The translations under genes were made by a program, and so were the position numbers. A DNA stretch of 64,000 nucleotides from Rahnella sikkimica (GTDB lineage: Bacteria > Pseudomonadota > Gammaproteobacteria > Enterobacterales > Enterobacteriaceae). Position 1 is the stretch's first letter; each line of letters begins with the position of its first letter. Where the stretch lies: the NCBI RefSeq assembly GCF_002951615.1, contig NZ_CP019062.1, forward strand, positions 806,001 through 870,000. The letters run 5' to 3'. Below the pieces are notes generated by a model. The model did not search any database. It saw only the letters and a program-made list of their open reading frames with translations, and was not told where the DNA came from. Shown piece after piece: positions 9,160 to 18,597 of this stretch.

Positions 9160-10173
9160 ATGGACAAGCCACTTACAAGCAAGCATATCCTCATCGTTGA
9201 AGACGAAGCGGTTTTCCGGTCAATTCTTGCTGGCTATGTAAGTTCTCTGGGTGCCACTTTTACTGAAGCGCAAAACGGGCTGGAAGCGCTCTCTCTGGTC
9301 GAAGATTACCCCCCTGATCTCATCCTCTGCGATTTGGCGATGCCAGAAATGGGCGGCATTGAGTTTGTCGAAAACTTAAGATTGCAGGGCAACAAAATCC
9401 CGGTTCTGGTCATTTCCGCGACCGATAAAATGACCGACGTGGCGTCGATGCTGCGTCTTGGTGTCGAAGATGTGTTGCTTAAACCGATTACCGATCTGCA
9501 ACGCCTTCGCGAGGCGTTGCTGTCTTCTTTATATCCAAAACTGTTTTCTTCGCAGGCGATGGAAGAAAGCTCGCTGGTTCAGGACTGGGAAGCGCTGTGC
9601 CGTAATCCCAACGAAGCGCAGCGCTTGTTGCAGGAATTACAACCCCCCGTCCAGCAAACGCTGGCACATTGTCGTATCAATTACCGTCAACTGACGACGG
9701 CAGATTCACCGGGGCTGGTGCTCGATATTGCGGCGCTCTCGGCCAAAGATTTGGGGTTTTATTGCCTTGATGTTACCCGCGCCAATGAAAATGGTGTCCT
9801 TGCTGCATTATTACTGCGCGCTATTTTTAACAGTTTGTTACGCGAACATTTAAGTAATCAGGATCAGCGCTTGCCGCAAATGTCTACATTACTTAAACAA
9901 GTGAATCATTTATTCAAACAAGCCAATCTCGACGGTCAATTTCCCTTGCTGTTGGGGTATTATCACGCCGAACAAAAAAACCTCATTCTGGTTTCTGCGG
10001 GATTACACGCCAATGTGAATACCGGTACAAATATGATCCAGCTGAGTAATGGCGTTCCGCTGGGCACAACCGGCGCAACATATTCTAATCAAATCAGCCA
10101 GCGATGTGAGGCGTGGCAGTGTCAGGTGTGGGGATCGGGCGGACGTCTGAGATTAATGCTGTCTGTGGAGTGA
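9160..10173 (+). CDS. rssB: Two-component response regulator RssB, adaptor for RpoS proteolysis
   Basis: A 337-residue protein with a receiver domain (residues 9-125): acidic pocket E14/D15, phosphoacceptor D58 in LILCDLAMPEMGG, and the conserved S/T and K (LLKP). A C-terminal PP2C-like effector domain follows, degenerate at the metal-binding residues as in E. coli. RssB binds sigma-S and hands it to ClpXP; phosphorylation at D58 raises affinity, and Ira anti-adaptors block it. The gene after rssB is ugd, not galU as in E. coli. Confidence 0.95.
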   Translation: MDKPLTSKHILIVEDEAVFRSILAGYVSSLGATFTEAQNGLEALSLVEDYPPDLILCDLAMPEMGGIEFVENLRLQGNKIPVLVISATDKMTDVASMLRLGVEDVLLKPITDLQRLREALLSSLYPKLFSSQAMEESSLVQDWEALCRNPNEAQRLLQELQPPVQQTLAHCRINYRQLTTADSPGLVLDIAALSAKDLGFYCLDVTRANENGVLAALLLRAIFNSLLREHLSNQDQRLPQMSTLLKQVNHLFKQANLDGQFPLLLGYYHAEQKNLILVSAGLHANVNTGTNMIQLSNGVPLGTTGATYSNQISQRCEAWQCQVWGSGGRLRLMLSVE

Positions 10174-10386
10174 GCAGGTTTGCCGTATTAAGAACAATAC
10201 CTTCATTATGTTGAGTATTTTTTCCGCACGATATTATCTCTTTCCGTTTTATCTCCTTCTTCTAAGACCTATCTTATGCAAAATATGCCTTTCCAGCGGC
10301 ACTTGCGGTTGAAACTGGTATAATCCGTTTCGGCATTTTGGCTGTCTATTTTGCGTTGATTATAAATAACAAATAGGAATTCGCTG

Positions 10387-11730
10387 ATGAAAGTAACAGT
10401 TTTTGGTATCGGTTACGTCGGACTTGTTCAGGCGGCGGTTCTTGCTGAAGTCGGGCATGAAGTCCTGTGCATCGATGTTGATGCTAAAAAGGTCGAAAAC
10501 CTGAAAAATGGGCAGATCCCAATTTTCGAACCAGGTTTAACTCCGCTGGTTCAGCGGAACTATGAAGCAGGGCGTTTGTTGTTCAGCACCAATGCGGCTG
10601 AAGGCGTGGCGCACGCAACCGTTCAATTTATTGCCGTAGGCACACCTCCCGATGAAGATGGCTCTGCGGATCTGAAATATGTCACCGCCGTGGCGCGTAC
10701 CATCGCCGAGTACATGACCGAACCGAAAGTGGTCATTGATAAATCTACCGTTCCTGTAGGCACCGCCGATAAAGTGCGTGCCGTGATGACTGAAAAGCTG
10801 AAAGAACGCGGTGTAGATATCGAATTTAACGTGGTCTCTAACCCTGAATTCCTCAAAGAAGGCGCGGCAGTGGCTGACTGCATGCGACCTGAGCGCATCG
10901 TTATTGGTACGGATAATCCGGACGCCATTGACCCCATCCGCGAGTTGTATGAGCCGTTCAACCGTAATCATGATCGCATGATCCTGATGGATATCCGCAG
11001 TGCGGAGCTGACCAAATACGCCGCAAACTGCATGTTAGCGACAAAAATCAGCTTTATGAATGAGATGTCAAATCTGGCAGAGATGCTGGGCGCGGATATC
11101 GAGAAAGTGCGTCAGGGGATTGGTTCTGATTCACGCATTGGTTACCACTTCATTTATCCTGGCTGCGGTTACGGCGGTTCCTGTTTCCCGAAAGACGTTC
11201 AGGCCCTGATCCGCACGGCTGAACACATTGGCTACCAGCCAAAACTGCTTCAGGCCGTTGAGCAGGTCAATTACCAGCAGAAATATAAACTGCCTGCATT
11301 TATTCAGCGTCACTTTGGTGATGACCTGAAAGGCAGAACGTTCGCGCTTTGGGGACTGTCATTTAAACCGAATACTGATGATATGCGTGAAGCATCCAGC
11401 CGTGTATTAATGGAACAACTCTGGGCTGCGGGTGCGAAAATCAAAGCGTATGACCCTGAAGCGATGAATGAAACTCAACGTATTTACGGGCAGCGTGACG
11501 ATCTGGAATTGATGGGGACAAAAGAGTCCGCATTACAAAATGCCGATGCGTTGATTATTTGTACCGAATGGCAGAATTTCCGCGCGCCAGACTTTGATGC
11601 CATTAAAAAAACGTTGAAAGAGCCGGTCATTTTCGATGGTCGTAATTTATACGATCCTGAACGTTTGGAAAAACGCGGATTTACTTACTATGGCATTGGC
11701 CGTGGTGCATCAATCAATCCCGTTTTGTAA
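10387..11730 (+). CDS. ugd: UDP-glucose 6-dehydrogenase
   Basis: A 447-residue enzyme that oxidises UDP-glucose to UDP-glucuronate with two NAD. The N-terminal Rossmann motif GIGYVG is at residues 7-12, the central domain carries TVPVGT and the catalytic cysteine C266 in [10 protein letters not shown], and the C-terminal UDP-binding domain has [14 protein letters not shown]. Length is that of the 440-450 residue class (E. coli Ugd is about 388), so it belongs to the longer subgroup. Nine bases separate it from the epimerase gene, so the two form an operon. The product can feed capsule, LPS or aminoarabinose synthesis. Confidence 0.95.
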   Translation: MKVTVFGIGYVGLVQAAVLAEVGHEVLCIDVDAKKVENLKNGQIPIFEPGLTPLVQRNYEAGRLLFSTNAAEGVAHATVQFIAVGTPPDEDGSADLKYVTAVARTIAEYMTEPKVVIDKSTVPVGTADKVRAVMTEKLKERGVDIEFNVVSNPEFLKEGAAVADCMRPERIVIGTDNPDAIDPIRELYEPFNRNHDRMILMDIRSAELTKYAANCMLATKISFMNEMSNLAEMLGADIEKVRQGIGSDSRIGYHFIYPGCGYGGSCFPKDVQALIRTAEHIGYQPKLLQAVEQVNYQQKYKLPAFIQRHFGDDLKGRTFALWGLSFKPNTDDMREASSRVLMEQLWAAGAKIKAYDPEAMNETQRIYGQRDDLELMGTKESALQNADALIICTEWQNFRAPDFDAIKKTLKEPVIFDGRNLYDPERLEKRGFTYYGIGRGASINPVL

Positions 11731-11739
11731 GGAGACTTC

Positions 11740-12747
11740 ATGAAATATCTGGTAACCGGCGCAGCGGGCTTTATTGGGTTCTATGTGTCGCAACGATTGC
11801 TGGTTGCAGGCCATTCAGTTGTCGGATTGGATAATCTGAATGACTATTATGACGTCAACCTGAAACTTGCGCGGCTTGCTCAGTTGGAGAATAAAGACGG
11901 CTTTGAATTTGTTAAGCTGGATTTGGCTGACCGTGAGGGCATGGCGGCATTGTTTGCAGAGCAGCGTTTTGAGCGCGTTATTCATTTGGCCGCGCAGGCC
12001 GGTGTCCGATATTCCATCGAAAATCCTTTAGCTTATGCAGATTCTAACCTCATAGGATTTGTTAACGTTCTGGAAGGGTGTCGGCATAATAAAGTCGGAC
12101 ATTTGCTGTATGCATCGTCCAGCTCAGTTTATGGCCTGAACAAAAAACGGCCTTTCTCGACCGATGATTCCGTTGATCATCCTGTTTCATTATATGCCGC
12201 AACCAAAAAAGCCAACGAATTAATGGCTCACACTTATTCACATCTTTATGGCATTCCTACAACCGGATTACGGTTCTTTACCGTATATGGCCCGTGGGGA
12301 CGTCCGGACATGGCCTTGTTTAAATTTACCAGGGCCATGATTGCCGGGCAGAGTATTGATGTTTATAACCGTGGCGAAATGTACCGTGACTTTACTTATA
12401 TTGATGACATTGCCGAAGCGATTGTACGTTTGCAGGATGTTGTTCCGCAACCGGATGCAAACTGGACGGTAGAGAACGGTTCTCCGGCCAGCAGCTCAGC
12501 ACCGTACTCTGTTTATAATATTGGTAATAACAACCCGGTTAAGCTGATGACGTATATCAGCGCGCTGGAGAAGGCGCTGGGCAAGGTGGCGGATAAGAAC
12601 CTTCTGCCGATGCAGCCTGGTGACGTCAAAGACACCAGCGCGGATACAGCGCCGCTGTATCAGGCGATTAACTTTAAGCCCGAAACGCCGGTAGAGCAGG
12701 GTGTGCAGAACTTTGTCGACTGGTATCGCGATTTCTATCAGGTCTGA
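11740..12747 (+). CDS. NAD-dependent UDP-glucuronate 4-epimerase-like protein
   Basis: A 335-residue short-chain dehydrogenase of the extended (GalE/RmlB) type: GAAGFIG nucleotide-binding motif at 7-13, SSSS at 127-130, and catalytic Y152 and K156 in YAATK. The opening sequence and the DNLNDYYDVNLK segment are those of UDP-GlcA 4-epimerases (LspL/WbnF/Gla group), which make UDP-galacturonate. Coupled directly to ugd, it would convert UDP-glucose to UDP-GlcA and then UDP-GalA for surface polysaccharide. Codon choice looks more A/T-rich than in the flanking core genes. Substrate is inferred, not shown. Confidence 0.85.
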   Translation: MKYLVTGAAGFIGFYVSQRLLVAGHSVVGLDNLNDYYDVNLKLARLAQLENKDGFEFVKLDLADREGMAALFAEQRFERVIHLAAQAGVRYSIENPLAYADSNLIGFVNVLEGCRHNKVGHLLYASSSSVYGLNKKRPFSTDDSVDHPVSLYAATKKANELMAHTYSHLYGIPTTGLRFFTVYGPWGRPDMALFKFTRAMIAGQSIDVYNRGEMYRDFTYIDDIAEAIVRLQDVVPQPDANWTVENGSPASSSAPYSVYNIGNNNPVKLMTYISALEKALGKVADKNLLPMQPGDVKDTSADTAPLYQAINFKPETPVEQGVQNFVDWYRDFYQV

Positions 12748-12765
12748 GTCTGATGGCTTTATCTG

Positions 12766-12792
12766 AGGCTGCCTGCGGGCGGCCTTTTTTTA
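12766..12792 (+). terminator. Rho-independent terminator after ugd-epimerase operon
   Basis: AGGCTGCC and GGCGGCCT form an 8-bp stem with one G-U pair and a TGCG loop, followed by seven T residues. Confidence 0.85.
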
Positions 12793-12894
12793 TGGAATCA
12801 GTTTATTCTGATGGATATTTACCCGGATAAGTTATGCGTATGTATTGTTAAAAAATGGGTATTGATAAAGATAAAAGTACATAGTTTTAAAAGC

Positions 12895-12928
12895 AAAAAA
12901 AAGCCCATCAACAAAGAGGGGCTTTTAA
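12895..12928 (-). terminator. Rho-independent terminator of hns
   Basis: Read on the minus strand, AAAGCCC pairs with GGGCTTT around a loop and is followed by a run of eight T. It starts about 28 bases past the hns stop codon. Confidence 0.8.
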
Positions 12929-12955
12929 GATTAACATTGGCGTTAATAAGGGCAA

Positions 12956-13363
12956 TTACAGCAGGAAATCGTCCAGTGATTTACCTTGCTCTTCGATTGC
13001 TTTCTTGATCACGGCTGGAGTACGACCCTGGCCAGTCCAAGTTTTGTTTTCGCCGTTCTCATCAACGTATTTGTATTTAGCAGGACGCGCTGCACGTTTT
13101 GCTTTACCGGTTGCTTTGGTAGCAGCCATAGTTTGCAGCAATTCGTTAGGGTCAATACCGTCAGCAATCAGCATTTCGCGATATTGTTGCAGTTTACGGG
13201 TGCGCTCTTCAATCTCAGCAGCAGCCTGAGAATCTTCTTCGCGACGCTCGTTCACAACAACTTCTAATTTTTCCAGCATCTCTTCCAGAGTTTCCAGAGT
13301 GCATTCTCTTGCTTGCGCACGCAGAGTACGGATGTTGTTCAGAATCTTTAATGCTTCGCTCAT
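12956..13363 (-). CDS. hns: Histone-like nucleoid-structuring protein H-NS
   Basis: A 135-residue DNA-bridging nucleoid protein and silencer of AT-rich genes. The N-terminal helical oligomerisation domain (1-83) starts [16 protein letters not shown] and includes Cys21. A basic linker ([14 protein letters not shown]) leads to the C-terminal DNA-binding domain with the AT-hook-like QGR loop at 112-114 (TWTGQGRTP). Length is close to E. coli H-NS (137). The position between the galU/ugd slot and tdk is conserved. A good monocistronic arrangement: own terminator downstream and a 614-base gap upstream. Confidence 0.97.
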   Translation of the reverse strand: MSEALKILNNIRTLRAQARECTLETLEEMLEKLEVVVNERREEDSQAAAEIEERTRKLQQYREMLIADGIDPNELLQTMAATKATGKAKRAARPAKYKYVDENGENKTWTGQGRTPAVIKKAIEEQGKSLDDFLL

Positions 13364-13977
13364 TATACTAGTCTCGAATTATATTGGTGGGGGGCGTTTG
13401 GCTAATAATAGAATGCTCTTTGGTATTCTGCAATAGCCAATTTGTTTACCTGACCTTAATTTACGCATTTAAAGCAAATAATGTTTATCGCATGAAAATA
13501 TAGTTGGGCCCCTGCTCAGTATTTATTGGGGTGTATAGGCAGCGTTTCAATACATTGCCAGGGGTTATTGTTACTTTTCATAAGGTGTTTTATAAGCATG
13601 CGATTGTTCACAAAATTAAAGGATAAGTGAAGACATGCTAGGTAAAGATATGGCAAAAGAAGGGGCGGAAATCCGGCCCGTTGAATGTTCTATACAGAGG
13701 AATCTTAGGGCGTCACCCATTAATGTATAGACAATACAATTATGCCGAACCTGTAACATATAAAGGGGACCAGCACCGGTAATGACTGATGTTAACTAAT
13801 TATCATCTAATGCTTTTATAATCCGTGATTGTAAGTTTCTGTGATTTTTTCAAAACTAATGACACATTGGCCGAAAGGGGATAATCCCGTTGTACTTATT
13901 GTTATAGGCTGGCTGGCGTGTGGTACAATGCCCGCCGAAAATTTATGCCATCCAATACATTATGGGGTCACTGTTTC
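13364..13977. other. Intergenic region between hns and tdk (614 bases, no gene seen)
   Basis: AT-rich divergent promoter region for hns (minus) and tdk (plus). No convincing ORF. The only structure I can point to is an inverted repeat with arms TCTATACA (13689-13696) and TGTATAGA (13724-13731) around a 27-base centre that itself contains GGG-CGTCA-CCC. AT-rich DNA here is consistent with H-NS autorepression, which is known in E. coli, but no site can be proven by eye. Confidence 0.5.
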
Positions 13978-14586
13978 ATGGCTCAGCTTTATTTTTATTA
14001 CTCGGCGATGAATGCCGGAAAGTCTACCTCGTTGCTGCAATCTTCATATAATTATCAAGAACGTGGTATGCGCACGCTGGTGTTAACGGCTGAATTAGAC
14101 CATCGTTTTGGCGTGGGTAAAGTCAGCTCCCGCATTGGTTTGTCTTCTGATGCAGAGCTTTATAACAATGACACAGAGCTCTTTAACCTGATAGCGCAGG
14201 AGAACCGTTCACAGCGTCTGAATTGCGTTCTGATAGACGAATGCCAGTTCCTGACCAAGGCGCAGGTATCGCAGCTCACAGACGTTGTTGATGACCTGGA
14301 TGTGCCTGTGCTGTGTTACGGGCTGCGGACGGATTTCCGTGGCGAGCTTTTTGAGGGCAGTGAATATTTGCTGGCCTGGGCGGATAAATTAGTTGAGCTT
14401 AAAACTATTTGCCACTGTGGTCGTAAGGCAAACCGGAATCTGCGTTTAGATGAAAATGGTCAGGCGCTGCACGATGGCGCGCAAGTTGTGATCGGCGGCG
14501 ATGAAAGCTACGTCTCGGTATGCCGTAAGCATTACAAAGAGGCGATGGCGGCTATCAACACGAAGGATGATCCAACGTCCGTGTGA
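13978..14586 (+). CDS. tdk: Thymidine kinase
   Basis: A 202-residue type II thymidine kinase that phosphorylates thymidine (and deoxyuridine) in the salvage pathway. Walker A is SAMNAGKS (residues 9-16), the DECQF block holds the Walker B and the catalytic Glu, and a zinc-binding cysteine set is seen in ICHCGRKAN and CRKH. The reading frame extends 20 codons upstream, but I chose ATG 13978 because [16 protein letters not shown] is the family N-terminus. Length matches E. coli (205). It converges on adhE over a shared terminator. Confidence 0.96.
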   Translation: MAQLYFYYSAMNAGKSTSLLQSSYNYQERGMRTLVLTAELDHRFGVGKVSSRIGLSSDAELYNNDTELFNLIAQENRSQRLNCVLIDECQFLTKAQVSQLTDVVDDLDVPVLCYGLRTDFRGELFEGSEYLLAWADKLVELKTICHCGRKANRNLRLDENGQALHDGAQVVIGGDESYVSVCRKHYKEAMAAINTKDDPTSV

Positions 14587-14656
14587 GGTCGTACAGGGCT
14601 TCTGACGTCGATGCTACCCTCAGGACAAATCGTTTAGCGAAATTGTTTCCGGCAAT

Positions 14657-14684
14657 AAAAAACCCGCCTTTCGGCGGGTTTTTT
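14657..14684. terminator. Bidirectional terminator between tdk and adhE
   Basis: AAAAAACCCGCC-TTTC-GGCGGGTTTTTT: a GC stem flanked by A and T runs, able to end transcription from both convergent genes. Confidence 0.92.
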
Positions 14685-14704
14685 GCTATCAGAATCTCAG
14701 CAGA

Positions 14705-17374
14705 TTATTTTTTGCTGGTTTTCTTCTCAGCTTTAGGCGCTGCAACAACAACTTCTTCTGCAATTTCTTCGCTGAATTCGCGACCGTAGTAAGTATCCAT
14801 CAGAATCTGTTTCAGTTCTGCAATCAGCGGGTAACGCGGGTTAGCACCGGTACACTGATCGTCGAACGCATCTTCAGACAGTTTATCTACTTTAGCCAGG
14901 AAGTCTGCTTCCTGAACGCCGGCTTCACGGATAGACGTTGGGATGCCCAGTTCCGCTTTAATCTCATCCAACCATTTCAGCAGTTTTGCAATTTTCTGTG
15001 CAGTGCGGTCACCAGGAGCGCCCAGACCCAAATGGTCTGCCACTTCTGCGTAACGGCGACGCGCTTGTGGGCGGTCATACTGACTGAAAGCAGTCTGTTT
15101 AGTTGGATTATCGTTGGCGTTGTAGCGGATCACGTTAGAAATCAACATGGCGTTAGCAAGGCCGTGTGGGATGTGGAACTCAGAACCCAGTTTGTGGGCC
15201 ATTGAGTGACAGACACCCAGGAAGGCGTTGGCAAACGCGATACCCGCGATAGTTGCCGCATTGTGAACACGTTCACGAGCAACCGGGTTTTTAGCGCCTT
15301 CTTTGTAGCTGGCAGGCAGGTTTTCTTTCAGCAATTTCAGCGCTTGCAGAGCCTGACCATCAGAATATTCGTTAGCCAGTACAGAAACATAAGCTTCCAG
15401 TGCGTGAGTGACCGCATCCAGACCGCCGAAGGCACACAGTGATTTCGGCATGTTCATGACCAGGTTTGCGTCAACGATAGCCATATCAGGTGTCAGCGCA
15501 TAGTCGGCCAGTGGGTATTTCTGACCAGTTGCATCGTCAGTTACCACGGCAAACGGTGTGACTTCAGAACCTGTACCGGAAGTGGTGGTGACAGCAATCA
15601 TTTTTGCTTTCACGCCCATTTTCGGGAATTTGTAGATACGTTTACGGATATCCATAAAGCGCAGCGCCAAATCTTCGAACTGAGTGTTTGGATGTTCGTA
15701 CAGCACCCACATGATCTTCGCGGCGTCCATCGGGGAACCGCCACCCAGCGCGATGATAACGTCTGGTTTGAAGGAATTCATTTGCTCAGCACCTTTACGA
15801 ACGATGCTCAGTGTTGGATCCGCTTCAACTTCGAAGAACACTTCAGTTTCAATACCGTGACTTTTCAGAACGCTGGTGATCTGGTCAGCATAGCCGTTGT
15901 TGAACAGGTAACGGTCAGTAACGATGAAGGCGCGTTTCGCTCCATCCGTTGCCACTTCTTCCAGCGCGATTGGCAGTGAGCCACGGCGGAAGTAGATTGA
16001 TTTCGGAAGTTTATGCCACAACATGTTTTCTGCTCGCTTCGCTACAGTTTTCTTGTTGATCAAGTGTTTAGGACCGACGTTTTCAGAGATGGAGTTACCA
16101 CCCCATGAACCGCAACCCAGCGTCAGAGAAGGGGCAAGTTTGAAGTTATACAGGTCACCGATACCACCCTGTGAAGCCGGGGTGTTGATCAGGATACGTG
16201 CGGTTTTCATTTTGTTGCCAAAATAGTTCACACGTTCTGGTTGGTTGTCCTGGTCTGTATACAGACAAGAGGTGTGACCGATGCCGCCCATTTCTACCAG
16301 TTTCTCAGCTTTGTTTACCGCGTCTTCGAAATCTTTAGCGCGATACATTGCCAGAGTAGGGGACAGTTTTTCGTGTGCAAACGGTTCAGATTCGTCAACA
16401 ACGCTGACTTCGCCGATTAACACTTTGGTGTTAGAAGGAACTTTGATACCGGCCATTTCAGCAATTTTCACTGCAGGCTGGCCCACGATGGCTGCGTTCA
16501 GACCGCCGTTTTTAAGGATAATATCAGAAACCGCTTTCAGCTCTTTGCCCTGCAGCATGTAGCCGCCGTGGGAAGCGAAACGTTCACGCACTGCGTTATA
16601 AGCAGAATCAACGACGATAATAGACTGTTCAGATGCACAGATTACGCCGTTATCGAAGGTTTTAGACATCAGAACAGAAGCCACAACACGTTTGATGTCA
16701 GCAGTTTCATCAACAACAACCGGGGTGTTACCTGCACCAACGCCGATGGCTGGTTTACCGGAGCTGTAAGCTGCTTTAACCATGCCCGGACCACCGGTTG
16801 CCAGAATCAGGTTCAGGTCAGGGTGATGCATTAACTGGTTAGACAGTTCTACACTTGGTTCATCGATCCAGCCGATGATGTCTTTTGGTGCGCCTGCAGC
16901 GATAGCAGCTTGCAGCACGATATCAGCGGCTTTGTTGGTCGCATTTTTTGCACGTGGGTGCGGGGAGAAAATGATGCCGTTACGGGTTTTCAGGCTGATA
17001 AGCGCTTTGAAAATCGCAGTAGAAGTCGGGTTGGTAGTTGGAACGATACCGCAAATCAGGCCGATTGGCTCAGCGATAGTGATGGTACCGAAAGTATCAT
17101 CCTGGCCCAGAATGCCACAGGTCTTTTCATCTTTGTAAGCATTGTAGATATATTCAGAGGCGAAGTGGTTTTTGATCACTTTGTCTTCGACGATACCCAT
17201 TCCGGATTCTTCAACAGCCAGTTTGGCGAGCAGAATTCGAGCATCGGCAGCAGCCAGAGCGGCGGCAGCGAAAATCTTATCTACTTGTTCTTGACTGAAG
17301 TTGGCATATTCGCGCTGTGCCTTCTTGACTCGTGCTACGAGTGCGTTTAGTTCAGCGACATTTGTTACAGCCAT
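14705..17374 (-). CDS. adhE: Bifunctional acetaldehyde-CoA/alcohol dehydrogenase
   Basis: An 889-residue fusion enzyme that reduces acetyl-CoA to acetaldehyde and then ethanol with NADH in mixed-acid fermentation. The N-terminal aldehyde dehydrogenase domain (about 1-440) has catalytic Cys246 in NGVICASEQS. After a linker, the C-terminal iron-dependent alcohol dehydrogenase domain (about 450-865) carries GGGSPMDAAK and the metal-binding region SMAHKLGSEFHIPHG. E. coli AdhE (891) polymerises into spirosomes. The start has a strong AGGAGAG. A long 5' region with an FNR-like site lies upstream. The C-terminal tail is rich in Ala, Lys and Glu. Confidence 0.97.
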   Translation of the reverse strand: MAVTNVAELNALVARVKKAQREYANFSQEQVDKIFAAAALAAADARILLAKLAVEESGMGIVEDKVIKNHFASEYIYNAYKDEKTCGILGQDDTFGTITIAEPIGLICGIVPTTNPTSTAIFKALISLKTRNGIIFSPHPRAKNATNKAADIVLQAAIAAGAPKDIIGWIDEPSVELSNQLMHHPDLNLILATGGPGMVKAAYSSGKPAIGVGAGNTPVVVDETADIKRVVASVLMSKTFDNGVICASEQSIIVVDSAYNAVRERFASHGGYMLQGKELKAVSDIILKNGGLNAAIVGQPAVKIAEMAGIKVPSNTKVLIGEVSVVDESEPFAHEKLSPTLAMYRAKDFEDAVNKAEKLVEMGGIGHTSCLYTDQDNQPERVNYFGNKMKTARILINTPASQGGIGDLYNFKLAPSLTLGCGSWGGNSISENVGPKHLINKKTVAKRAENMLWHKLPKSIYFRRGSLPIALEEVATDGAKRAFIVTDRYLFNNGYADQITSVLKSHGIETEVFFEVEADPTLSIVRKGAEQMNSFKPDVIIALGGGSPMDAAKIMWVLYEHPNTQFEDLALRFMDIRKRIYKFPKMGVKAKMIAVTTTSGTGSEVTPFAVVTDDATGQKYPLADYALTPDMAIVDANLVMNMPKSLCAFGGLDAVTHALEAYVSVLANEYSDGQALQALKLLKENLPASYKEGAKNPVARERVHNAATIAGIAFANAFLGVCHSMAHKLGSEFHIPHGLANAMLISNVIRYNANDNPTKQTAFSQYDRPQARRRYAEVADHLGLGAPGDRTAQKIAKLLKWLDEIKAELGIPTSIREAGVQEADFLAKVDKLSEDAFDDQCTGANPRYPLIAELKQILMDTYYGREFSEEIAEEVVVAAPKAEKKTSKK

Positions 17375-17903
17375 AATGCTCTCCTGATAAAGTTAAACTC
17401 TTTTAGTAAATAATCTGCCAAAGACTAGTATAGACCTGCTATCAGTCACCGTGAGAAACTAATTAATACTAAGGATCTCAATGTGTTGCCTTTGTCTCTT
17501 TATTTGCTCAAAGAGCTTTTATTTGTGAAGCACTGGGTAAAGCCGGTGTCTTTTAAATCACCTTCGTCACAGAACGTTTACCTTTAAGTAACGCGGAGTG
17601 ACTATGTACTGAGCTTACCTATTTGTAGGCAGAGTGAATTGATCTGGATCACTAAATACTGATGCTGACACCTTTCAGCAGGGTGTTATTGAGAATGATT
17701 ATCAAATTAACCCATGGATAATACAGTTTAGTAGCTAAAGTTATCAATAAAAAAACTCAATTTTAACAAAAGTGACATTCACTGCCTTTATTATAAAAAG
17801 TGGTGATAAAAACTATGAAACGGCGTGGCACCTTAACGGGGATTCCAGTACATTAGCGCCCATCAAAACCTTCATCTGCTGGCATAGTTGTGCGGAGTTC
17901 TGC
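17375..17903. other. Divergent regulatory region adhE / MarC-family gene (529 bases)
   Basis: AT-rich and without a credible gene. It should hold the adhE promoters; E. coli adhE is known for a long leader and distal promoter, and the length here is compatible with that. An FNR-like box is annotated separately. A reading frame extending the MarC-family gene upstream to 17772 lies in this region but lacks a Shine-Dalgarno sequence and family similarity. Confidence 0.5.
17639..17652. promoter_or_regulatory. Putative FNR box upstream of adhE
   Basis: TTGAT-CTGG-ATCAC matches the FNR consensus TTGAT-N4-ATCAA at 9 of 10 positions. It lies 265 bases upstream of the adhE start codon. FNR control would fit a fermentation enzyme. 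Site is a visual match only. Confidence 0.5.
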
Positions 17904-18548
17904 GTGAGCCAATCTTTATTAGATTTTTCAGGGTATATCAAATTTTTCGTCGGTCTGTTTGCACTGGTCAACCCGGTGGGGATCTTGCCGGTGTTTATCA
18001 GTATGACCAGCTATCAGGCAGCGGCAGGGCGTAATAAGACCAACATGACAGCCAACCTGTCAGTGGCCATTATATTGTCGACCGCGCTTTTCCTGGGCGA
18101 CGCGATTTTGCATCTGTTTGGGATTTCCATTGATTCATTCCGTATTGCCGGCGGGATCCTGGTGGTGACGATTGCGATGTCGATGATCAGCGGTAAGCTG
18201 GGTGAAGATAAACAGAACAAACAGGAAAAGTCAGAAACGGCAATCCGCGAAAACGTGGGAGTGGTTCCGCTGGCGTTACCTCTGATGGCCGGGCCAGGTG
18301 CGATAAGCTCGACGATTGTCTGGAGCTCCCGCTATAACGGCTGGCAGAATCTGCTGGGTCTGACCGTTGCAATCATCTTCTTTGCGTTTTGCTGCTGGCT
18401 GTTGTTTCGTGCGGCACCTTTATTAGTCCGCCTGCTTGGGCAAACCGGTATCAACGTCATTACCCGTATCATGGGACTTTTGCTGATGTCACTCGGCATT
18501 GAGTTTATCGTGACCGGTATTAAAGCGATTTTCCCCGGCTTGCTCTGA
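17904..18548 (+). CDS. ychE: MarC family integral membrane protein (YchE)
   Basis: A 214-residue inner-membrane protein with six predicted hydrophobic segments (for example YIKFFVGLFALVNPVGILPVF and RIAGGILVVTIAMSMIS). The GKLGEDKQNKQEKSET cytoplasmic loop and the LALPLMAGPGAIS motif are typical of the YchE/YhgN/MarC family, whose function is not known. I chose GTG 17904 because it has GGAG six bases upstream and gives the family length (E. coli 215); the open frame upstream adds 44 residues unlike the family. Located between adhE and opp as in E. coli. Confidence 0.9.
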   Translation: MSQSLLDFSGYIKFFVGLFALVNPVGILPVFISMTSYQAAAGRNKTNMTANLSVAIILSTALFLGDAILHLFGISIDSFRIAGGILVVTIAMSMISGKLGEDKQNKQEKSETAIRENVGVVPLALPLMAGPGAISSTIVWSSRYNGWQNLLGLTVAIIFFAFCCWLLFRAAPLLVRLLGQTGINVITRIMGLLLMSLGIEFIVTGIKAIFPGLL

Positions 18549-18562
18549 TTCTCTCTCTGCAA

Positions 18563-18597
18563 ATTCTCACGGATACATTAACGTTATCCGTGAGAAT
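18563..18597. terminator. Perfect 13-bp inverted repeat after ychE, probable terminator
   Basis: ATTCTCACGGATA (18563-18575) and TATCCGTGAGAAT (18585-18597) are perfectly complementary with a 9-base loop. The downstream tail is TATTATCCCTT, so the U run is interrupted. Confidence 0.6.

Noticed and set aside
12811..13008. 65-codon frame between the epimerase gene and hns, plus strand
   Set aside because: It runs through the hns terminator and into the hns 3' end, with no ribosome site.
17772..17903. 44-codon upstream extension of the MarC-family gene
   Set aside because: No ribosome site and not like the family N-terminus; GTG 17904 with GGAG fits the known protein length.
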